A DNA stretch of 14,280 bases from Thermoanaerobaculales bacterium (GTDB taxonomy: Bacteria; Acidobacteriota; Thermoanaerobaculia; Thermoanaerobaculales; Sulfomarinibacteraceae), in the NCBI GenBank assembly GCA_029938595.1, contig JAOZUP010000051.1, positions 1-14,280 of the forward strand, written 5' to 3'. The notes beneath the pieces were generated by a model that had not been told where the DNA came from, ran no database searches, and saw only the letters and a list, made by a program, of their open reading frames with translations. Both the position numbers and the translations under genes were made by a program. Of this stretch, positions 1 to 5,215 are shown one piece after another (position 1 is the stretch's first letter; each line of letters begins with the position of its first letter).

Positions 1-24
1 CGTCAACATTGCGGCATGCTTCAT
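1..24 (-). CDS. Possible 5' end of a leftward gene (partial)
   Basis: On the minus strand a GGAGG at 36-32 lies 7 nt before an ATG at 24-22, and an open frame MKHAAMLT runs off the left edge. The Lys-His start followed by small hydrophobic residues could be the beginning of a signal peptide or membrane segment, but eight residues are too few to tell. If real, the gene would be divergent from the lipoprotein gene at 96. The only support is the well-placed ribosome binding site and start codon. Confidence 0.3.
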
Positions 25-95
25 TAGGAGTCCTCCATCCCTCGAAAACCCGTCCGTCGAATCATAACCCGAACCACTCGTAGTACATTGGAAAG

Positions 96-635
96 ATGGT
101 AACGATTCCCGCCGGCATGAAATCGTCTCTCTCCCGATGCTGGCTCGGCGCAGCCTTGATTTCGGGCGCTGCGATGCTCTCTCTCACCGCAGGGTGCGAC
201 CAGTTATCGGATCCGCTACCACCCCGCTACCCCGATCGGAACACGGTGGCGGCCGGCCCACGATCCATCGGCGTCCCGTACGGACCCATCGTTCTGTTGC
301 GTAGCGACGAACAACTTGTCGCCCTGCGAATAACGTCGGAGTCACAGCTCGGTCAGGTGATCGAGATCGAGTGGTTCGCGCCGCCGGTTGGCGGGAAGGA
401 CTTCACGAACGCAATTCGTGGAAAGGGCACTGCGCGTGAACACCGCGGGATCGGGCACATCGCCGCCGGTCCTCTGAGACTCGAATGGTCCCGCGGCTCG
501 GCGGAAATGGGTTGGATCTACTGGCCGGACGAGGGCACGGACCTGGCAGCCTGTTCACGAGTGTGGGCTAGCCTCGATGAAATAGACCCGGACGCCCCCG
601 ACGTTCGCTGGTACACGAGGGAGATGTTTGAATAG
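96..635 (+). CDS. Small predicted lipoprotein, unknown function
   Basis: This 179-residue protein is not recognised as a member of any family. Its N-terminus has a lipoprotein signal peptide: basic residues (Lys9, Arg14), a hydrophobic stretch from about 17 to 32, and the lipobox-like SLTAGC ending at Cys34. The mature protein would therefore be lipid-anchored, probably in the outer membrane or periplasm. The rest is polar, rich in Gly, Pro and Trp, with alternating hydrophobic residues suggesting beta structure (for example VIEIEWFAPP and GPLRLEWSRG), and it has one further Cys at about residue 153. The start is uncertain. ATG at 96 has only a weak GGAAAG in front, and the internal ATG at 117 gives a more compact signal peptide but no clear ribosome binding site. 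The gene stands alone: the next is 220 bp downstream behind repeat arrays. I am sure it is a coding exported protein, not what it does. Confidence 0.72.
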   Translation: MVTIPAGMKSSLSRCWLGAALISGAAMLSLTAGCDQLSDPLPPRYPDRNTVAAGPRSIGVPYGPIVLLRSDEQLVALRITSESQLGQVIEIEWFAPPVGGKDFTNAIRGKGTAREHRGIGHIAAGPLRLEWSRGSAEMGWIYWPDEGTDLAACSRVWASLDEIDPDAPDVRWYTREMFE

Positions 636-664
636 GTCGCGAAGCGGTTTTTGTACCCGGTTGA

Positions 665-787
665 GAGATGCAAGATCCAAGATCCAAGATTCAGGATCCA
701 GGATTCAAGATCCAAGATGCAGGTAAGGAACCACTGCGTTTGGGGCGGGTGGCGGATCTTGCATCTTGTGACTTGTATCTTGGATCC
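665..787. repeat. Pair of inverted 7-bp tandem arrays
   Basis: Eight tandem heptads with consensus AAGATCC (nRGATYC) run from 665 to 720. A second array of five heptads with consensus TGnATCT occupies 753-787 and is the inverse of the first. The arrays can pair: 666-678 is perfectly complementary to 754-766 (13 bp), enclosing about 75 nt. They fill most of the gap between the lipoprotein gene and the ABC-F gene. The structure could end transcription of the lipoprotein gene, but there is no T-run. Confidence 0.75.
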
Positions 788-802
788 GTGTGGGATGGGT
801 GT

Positions 803-836
803 GAATTCCTAATTCCTAATTCCTAATTCCGAATTC
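803..836. repeat. AATTCCT heptad array
   Basis: Three copies of AATTCCT, one AATTCCG and a partial AATTC run in one 7-bp register from 804 to 836. Together with the preceding G at 803, the array begins and ends with GAATTC. It lies just upstream of the -10 element of the ABC-F gene, where a -35 box would normally be. The same block recurs inverted directly after that gene (2786-2810) and again at 11455-11482. Confidence 0.8.
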
Positions 837-841
837 ATCCC

Positions 842-850
842 TGCTATCCT
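842..850 (+). promoter_or_regulatory. Extended -10 promoter of the ABC-F gene, possibly leaderless
   Basis: TGC followed by TATCCT (845-850) matches an extended -10 element. The hexamer ends 8 nt before the ATG at 859, so transcription would start at or next to the start codon. No Shine-Dalgarno sequence lies in the intervening TCCTCGCC. No TTGACA-like -35 is seen; that position falls in the heptad array. Inferred by eye. Confidence 0.4.
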
Positions 851-858
851 TCCTCGCC

Positions 859-2787
859 ATGATTGCGATTTCCGACCTCGGCAAGTCCTACGGCGCCCAG
901 ACGCTGTTCGACGAGGTGAACCTCCAACTCAAGTCCGGCTGCCGTTACGGGCTGGTGGGCGCCAACGGCTCCGGCAAGTCGACCCTCCTGCGAATGATAA
1001 CCAACGAAGAGGAGCCAAGTGCCGGTGCGGTGTCGATGCCGAAGCGGCTCCGACTCGGGGTGCTGGAGCAGGACCACTTCCTCTACGAGGACACCCCGAT
1101 CCTAGATGTAACCATGATGGGCCACAGTGAGCTGTGGAACGCCCTGGCTGAGAAAGACCGAATCCTCGAGGCCTCAACCGAATATTTTGACGGCGAGCGT
1201 TACGCCGAGGTCGAGGATCTGATTGTCAGTCTCGACGGCTACAGCTTCGAGGCCAGATCGGGCGAGATCCTCGAAGGACTCGGCATTCCGACCGATCTCC
1301 ACCGCCAGCCGCTGTCGACCCTTTCCGGCGGTTTCAAGCTACGGGTCCTCCTCGCCCAGGTGCTCGCCGCTGACCCCGGCGCCTTGCTCCTCGACGAGCC
1401 GACGAATCACCTCGACATCATTTCGATCCGCTGGTTGGAGAAATTCCTGACGAGCTATCGCGGATGCGCGGTAGTGATTTCCCATGATCACCGATTCCTC
1501 GACAACGTCTGCACCCACATCCTCGACATCGATTACGAAACGGTCACTCTCTACACCGGCAACTATAGGGCTTTTACCGCCGCCAAGATCGCCGCACGCG
1601 ACCGCAAAGAGGGTGAGATCGCCCGCCAAGAAAAGAAGATCGCCGCAAACAAGGCGTTTGCCGACCGCTTCCGAGCCAAGGCCACGAAGGCCCGACAAGC
1701 CCAGAGCAAGCTCAAGCAGATAGACCGCATCGTCATCGAGCCTCTCCCCCGCTCCTCGCGCCGTTACCCGGTCTTCCGCTTCAACCAGGAGCGGCCCAGC
1801 GGAAAGGAGGCGCTGCGGGTCGAGGGAGTGCGCAAGGCCTTCGGAGACAACCATGTGTTGGTCGATGTCGACCTCAACGTTCGCCGCGGCGACCGCCTCG
1901 CCATCATCGGCCCCAACGGTATCGGCAAGTCGACCCTGCTCAAGATCGCGGTCGGAGATCTGGAAGCTGACGGCGGCGAGGTCCAGTGGGGACACGAGGC
2001 GCGCATCGGCTACTTCGCCCAGGACCACCGCCAGGGTTTTGAAGGCCGTGAGGCAACCGTCGAGAGCTGGCTCGCCGCAGCGTGCATCGGCGAGACCGTC
2101 GGCGCGGTTCGCAGCCGACTCGGCAGGGTGCTGTTCTCCGGCGACGAGGTGGAGAAAAAGCTCGCCAGCCTTTCGGGAGGTGAGGCGGCGCGGCTGGTGT
2201 TTGCCGGCCTCGCGGTCGATCGGCCGAACGTGCTGGTGCTCGATGAGCCGACCAACCACCTTGACCTCGAAGCCATCGAGGCCCTAGTAGCCGGCCTCGA
2301 GGCCTACGACGGCACCCTCATTTTCGTGTCCCATGACCGCTGGTTCGTCTCCCGGTTGGCATCCAGGGTGCTCGAGATTACCGAGCGGGGCATCAACGAC
2401 TACCCGGGGACCTACGACGAGTACCTCGAGAGCTGCGGCGACGATCACCTCGATGCGGATGCAGCGGGGCTTCGCGCAAGACGCGAGAAGCGGGCCGGCA
2501 AAGGTGCCGCCTCGAAGTCCATAAGCACCGGCGAGGGTCGCGAACAGGCCAGGAAAGCACGAGAGATCGAGCAGCGTCGCGACGTCGTCACCACCGCCAT
2601 CGAGAAGGCCGAAAAGCGAATAGAAGAGATCGACGGCGCCTTCTGCCAACAGGGCTTCTTCGAAGACACTTCCGATTCGAAAGTGAAGACCATGCAGCAG
2701 GAGCGCACCAAGCTAGGCACCGAACTGGAACGCCTGATGGCGGAGTGGGAGGAGCTGGAAGGGCAGCTCGAGGAGAGGTCAGTTTGA
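859..2787 (+). CDS. ABC-F family ATPase, YbiT-like, with C-terminal coiled coil
   Basis: This soluble 642-residue protein has two ABC ATPase domains and no membrane segments, as in ABC-F factors, which bind the ribosomal E site and relieve stalled or abnormal translation. Domain 1 has Walker A GANGSGKST (34-42), signature LSGGF (155-159), Walker B with the DEPTNHLD core (179-186) and H-loop His209. A charged helical linker rich in Lys, Arg and Ala (about 240-310) fits the P-site tRNA interaction motif. Domain 2 has Walker A GPNGIGKST (351-359), LSGGE (438-442), Asp462/Glu463 and His492. Stretches such as RYGLVGANGSGKST, IMGH/MMGHSELW and ARIGYFAQDH resemble E. coli YbiT from memory. YbiT is about 530 residues; this protein has about 110 more, highly charged, with a coiled coil at about 565-640 resembling the DNA- or RNA-binding tail of Uup. 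The start has no Shine-Dalgarno sequence. The family is certain, the subfamily probable. Confidence 0.95.
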   Translation: MIAISDLGKSYGAQTLFDEVNLQLKSGCRYGLVGANGSGKSTLLRMITNEEEPSAGAVSMPKRLRLGVLEQDHFLYEDTPILDVTMMGHSELWNALAEKDRILEASTEYFDGERYAEVEDLIVSLDGYSFEARSGEILEGLGIPTDLHRQPLSTLSGGFKLRVLLAQVLAADPGALLLDEPTNHLDIISIRWLEKFLTSYRGCAVVISHDHRFLDNVCTHILDIDYETVTLYTGNYRAFTAAKIAARDRKEGEIARQEKKIAANKAFADRFRAKATKARQAQSKLKQIDRIVIEPLPRSSRRYPVFRFNQERPSGKEALRVEGVRKAFGDNHVLVDVDLNVRRGDRLAIIGPNGIGKSTLLKIAVGDLEADGGEVQWGHEARIGYFAQDHRQGFEGREATVESWLAAACIGETVGAVRSRLGRVLFSGDEVEKKLASLSGGEAARLVFAGLAVDRPNVLVLDEPTNHLDLEAIEALVAGLEAYDGTLIFVSHDRWFVSRLASRVLEITERGINDYPGTYDEYLESCGDDHLDADAAGLRARREKRAGKGAASKSISTGEGREQARKAREIEQRRDVVTTAIEKAEKRIEEIDGAFCQQGFFEDTSDSKVKTMQQERTKLGTELERLMAEWEELEGQLEERSV

Positions 2788-2810
2788 ATTAGGAATTAGG
2801 AATTAGGAAT
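2786..2810. repeat. GAATTAG heptad array overlapping the ABC-F stop codon
   Basis: Three GAATTAG units plus GAAT begin inside the TGA stop codon (2785-2787) of the ABC-F gene. Twenty-five consecutive bases are the exact reverse complement of the array at 803-836, so the gene lies between inverted copies of one block. Confidence 0.8.
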
Positions 2811-2830
2811 GCCGCCCATCCACCGGCAGA

Positions 2831-2856
2831 GATTTCGAATTTCGAATTTCGAAATC
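2831..2856. repeat. ATTTCGA heptad array, nearly palindromic
   Basis: The heptads GATTTCG, AATTTCG and AATTTCG followed by AAATC form a near-perfect palindrome with two mismatched positions per arm. It lies between the convergent ends of the ABC-F gene (2787) and the rsmB-like gene (2873) and could act as a bidirectional stop for transcription. No T-run follows, so that role is a guess. Confidence 0.65.
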
Positions 2857-2872
2857 AGCAGAGTGGCCCCCG

Positions 2873-4135
2873 TCAGTCGGTGCGTCGAATTGCGTGGATG
2901 GTGAAGCCGTCGCCGTTGGGGTTGGGTAGGATGCGGGCACCGGCGGCATCAGTCGGGATCCAGGGTACGTTGTCAGGCATGACTACCTCGAGATCCTCGA
3001 GTTCGAACCCGGTTGGGAGATCCGATACCACGCCTTCGTTCTCCTCGGGTTCAACCGAGCACGTGGAGTAGAGCAGAACCCCGCCCGGCGCCACCAGCTC
3101 GAGACCTGAAGCAAGGAGCTGCTTCTGCTTCTCCGCCATTTCACCGACCGAATCCGGACTCAGCCGCCACTTGAGTTCCGGGTGGCGCCGGAATGTGCCG
3201 GTGCCGGTGCACGGGGCGTCGAGCAACACCAGGTCCCAGGCGCCGAACGCGAATGGCGGCTGCATCGCGTCGGCAACTGCCACCAAGCACTCCCCCGCCC
3301 TGGCCAGAGTCGGTCGCATGAGACCCACCCTGGCCGGCCTCAGATCCGCCGCCGCCGCAATGGCCCACCGGCCGAGCCGGAGCATTAGCGCCGACTTACC
3401 ACCCGGGGCCGCGCAAAGATCGAGGAACCGGTCACCGTCACTCGAAAGGTTCTTCGCAACGTGGGCCACCAGCTGTGAGCTTGGATCCTGGGCATAGGCG
3501 GCACCTTCCTTCACCGATTGAACGAGTTGCCTCGCATTCTCGGGCGCCGACCAGGCGCCCGGGCACCAGGGGTGGGTTTCGAGGTTCACCCCCTCCCGGG
3601 CAAGGGTGGACGTGACACTTTCGTCGAAAAACCACACCCAGGTGACCGCCCGTTCCTGCGCGGAGGCCATCGATGACGCGGCCGACTCCGAACCAAAGTT
3701 CTCGACCCAGCGGCTGGAGAGCCACTGGGGGTGCGCGAGTCGTACGTCGATGGAGGAGGCCTCGAGAACCTCACGCCATTCCGCCGCCGCCTTTCGTAGC
3801 ACGGCGTTGACCATCCCCGCTGCCGACGACTTCCCGAGCCGGCGCACCAGGTGGACCGCACCGTCGGTCGCTAGGGCCGGAGGCAGGCCGAGCTGCATCG
3901 CCTCGACAAGCCCGATGCGTAGCGACGCGCGCACCTCCGGGTCGAGTTGCTCGAGCTCTCGACGACATCGGGGCTGGAGTACGTGGTCGATCGCTCGCTG
4001 CCAGCGCAGCGCCTCGAGCACACGTACCCGCGCCGCCGGCGCCGTGCCACCGGCCGACAGGCGAGAGGAAAAGGCGCCGTCCTCGACCCGCATCAATTGC
4101 CGCGCCGCCATCAGCCGGTCAGCTGAGAGTCTCAC
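2873..4135 (-). CDS. rsmB: RsmB-like rRNA cytosine-C5 methyltransferase
   Basis: This 420-residue protein transfers a methyl group from S-adenosylmethionine to C5 of a cytosine, by family 16S rRNA C967. The N-terminal 125 residues are a helical NusB-like RNA-binding domain. The SAM-binding motif I is LDLCAAPGGKS (238-248). Motif IV, LLDAPCTGTGTFRRHPELKW, holds Cys309, and motif VI, LLYSTCSVEPEENE, holds Cys359. These are the release and nucleophile cysteines of the family. Length is typical (E. coli RsmB has 429 residues). The start used is GTG at 4135, which overlaps the 3' end of fmt by 17 nt and is preceded by GAGAGGG in the fmt coding sequence. ATG at 4111 is the alternative, without a better ribosome binding site. 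The overlap implies co-transcription and translational coupling with fmt, an order common in bacteria. The enzyme family is certain; the exact target base is by homology. Confidence 0.92.
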   Translation of the reverse strand: MRLSADRLMAARQLMRVEDGAFSSRLSAGGTAPAARVRVLEALRWQRAIDHVLQPRCRRELEQLDPEVRASLRIGLVEAMQLGLPPALATDGAVHLVRRLGKSSAAGMVNAVLRKAAAEWREVLEASSIDVRLAHPQWLSSRWVENFGSESAASSMASAQERAVTWVWFFDESVTSTLAREGVNLETHPWCPGAWSAPENARQLVQSVKEGAAYAQDPSSQLVAHVAKNLSSDGDRFLDLCAAPGGKSALMLRLGRWAIAAAADLRPARVGLMRPTLARAGECLVAVADAMQPPFAFGAWDLVLLDAPCTGTGTFRRHPELKWRLSPDSVGEMAEKQKQLLASGLELVAPGGVLLYSTCSVEPEENEGVVSDLPTGFELEDLEVVMPDNVPWIPTDAAGARILPNPNGDGFTIHAIRRTD

Positions 4136-5057
4136 CTCGGGTCACCCTCTCGCCTATCAGGAAAGCATCTACCGGCATTCGCCTTCGTCCCTCGCGTTGC
4201 ACCTCGGTAATCCTCGCAGCCGTCTTCTTCCCGCAGCGCACGACGATTCCCTCGTCTTCGGCCGACAGCACCGTTCCAGGGTCCTCTTTTCCCCGCGGAG
4301 AAGGTTTGACCTCCTCTAACCCGAAGATCTTCAACCGGCCGTCGCGAAATTTTGTGTAGAGACCCGGCCACGGTGTGAACCCGCGCAATCGGTTAACGAG
4401 CTGCCGCGCGGGCATCGACCAATCCACCTTTGCAAAATTGCGGCGCAGCATCGGCGTCTCATTTACGCCGTCAGCAGGCTGCGGGCGCGCGGTCAGGGAT
4501 CCATCCTCGAGCTCGTCGAGGGTTCTGACGATAAGATCTGCGCCGAGGTCGGCGAGCCGCGGAGCCAGCAGGTCGGCGGTCTCCCGATCCTCGATCGCAA
4601 CCCTTTGTTGGAGCAGGATCGGACCGGTGTCCATGCCTTTATCAAGCTGCATTGTCGTCACGCCGGTCGCGCGGTCGCCGCACACCAGGGCCCACTGAAT
4701 CGGGGACGGTCCGCGATGGCGCGGGAGAAGGCTCGGATGCAGATTGATGAATCCATGGCGCGGAATCTCGAGCAGACTGGTCGGAATCAGTTTCCCATAT
4801 GCGACCACCACCGCCGCATCCGCTTCGATCTCGGCCAGCGCGCGGTCGACCTCCGGAGATTTGAGGTTCTTCGGCTGCAGAATGTCGAGGTCGAGCTGCC
4901 GCGCCTTTTCGACAACGGGTGGTGGGGTCACGACCTGGCGGCGGCCAACCGGCCTATCGGGCCTCGAGACAACCAGCGCCACCGAGTGCCTACTCGCCAT
5001 CAGGCGCTCAAGCGTCGACACGGCAAAGTCCGGGGTCCCGAAGAAGACGATTTTCAT
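4119..5057 (-). CDS. fmt: Methionyl-tRNA formyltransferase
   Basis: This enzyme formylates Met-tRNAfMet with 10-formyltetrahydrofolate in the cytoplasm so that translation can start. The 312-residue protein begins MKIVFFGTPDFAV, the usual N-terminus. The catalytic triad is visible as Asn105 and His107 in FINLHPSLLPRHRGPSP and Asp143 in MDTGPIL, matching Asn106/His108/Asp144 of E. coli. The C-terminal tRNA-binding domain begins at about residue 205 (VDWSMPARQLVNRLRGFTPWPG). The ATG at 5057 is chosen because the family starts here; an in-frame ATG at 5072 would add five residues (MYTAR). There is no Shine-Dalgarno site, and a -10-like TACACT ends 6 nt before the ATG, so the mRNA may be leaderless. 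The gene overlaps the rsmB-like gene at its end and is divergent from the radical SAM gene. The usual partner def (peptide deformylase) is not in this window. Confidence 0.95.
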   Translation of the reverse strand: MKIVFFGTPDFAVSTLERLMASRHSVALVVSRPDRPVGRRQVVTPPPVVEKARQLDLDILQPKNLKSPEVDRALAEIEADAAVVVAYGKLIPTSLLEIPRHGFINLHPSLLPRHRGPSPIQWALVCGDRATGVTTMQLDKGMDTGPILLQQRVAIEDRETADLLAPRLADLGADLIVRTLDELEDGSLTARPQPADGVNETPMLRRNFAKVDWSMPARQLVNRLRGFTPWPGLYTKFRDGRLKIFGLEEVKPSPRGKEDPGTVLSAEDEGIVVRCGKKTAARITEVQREGRRRMPVDAFLIGERVTRGETLS

Positions 5058-5063
5058 CCGCGC

Positions 5064-5069
5064 AGTGTA
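5064..5069 (-). promoter_or_regulatory. Possible -10 element of fmt
   Basis: On the minus strand TACACT occupies 5069-5064 and is followed by GCGCGG and then the fmt ATG. Transcription would begin at or beside the start codon. The -35 region would lie at the edge of the palindrome 5088-5136. No consensus -35 is visible. Confidence 0.35.
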
Positions 5070-5087
5070 CACGAAGTCTCCATCTCA

Positions 5088-5136
5088 TTCAGATCTGCTC
5101 TCACGGCTCGCGGCGAGCCGTGAGAGCAGATCTGAA
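5088..5136. other. Perfect 23-bp palindrome with 3-nt loop between divergent genes
   Basis: Positions 5088-5110 and 5114-5136 are exact reverse complements, separated only by CGG. Each arm contains AGATCTGCTCTCACGGCTCG or its complement. The sequence lies 30 bp upstream of fmt and 80 bp upstream of the radical SAM start. It could be a divergent operator, a cruciform or a repeat element. It is not a typical intrinsic terminator because neither flank has a T-run and both flanking genes point away. Confidence 0.85.
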
Positions 5137-5149
5137 CAAAGGGAAGATG

Positions 5150-5178
5150 TTGGAAATCATTGAGAATTCGTATACATT
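5150..5178 (+). promoter_or_regulatory. Likely promoter of the radical SAM operon
   Basis: TTGGAA (5150-5155) could be a -35 box. TATACA (5171-5176, 15-bp spacer) or TACATT (5173-5178, 17-bp spacer) could be the -10. A start near 5184 gives a leader of about 30 nt containing GAAGGAG (5204-5210), 5 nt before the ATG at 5216. This is the main reason to place the start there and not at the ATG at 5147. Confidence 0.45.
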
Positions 5179-5215
5179 GAACGACTCCGGCCATGCCGGG
5201 AAAGAAGGAGCATCG

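Noticed and set aside
665..836. CRISPR array
   Set aside because: Units are 7 bp in direct tandem with no unique spacers, and no cas gene is present.
1339..2259. 306-codon minus-strand frame inside the ABC-F gene
   Set aside because: It is a shadow of a GC-rich gene with full ATPase motifs on the other strand; no domain was seen.
3606..4319. 237-codon plus-strand frame opposite the rsmB-like gene and fmt
   Set aside because: It is antisense to two well-supported genes and rich in Ser, Arg and Ala without any motif.
5088..5136. Intrinsic terminator
   Set aside because: Both flanking genes are transcribed away from it and neither side has a T-run.
4919..5215. Longer radical SAM protein starting at 4919 or 5147
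   Set aside because: The extra part overlaps fmt antisense and reads through the 23-bp palindrome. The ATG at 5216 has GAAGGAG at correct spacing, and family N-termini resemble the sequence from there.
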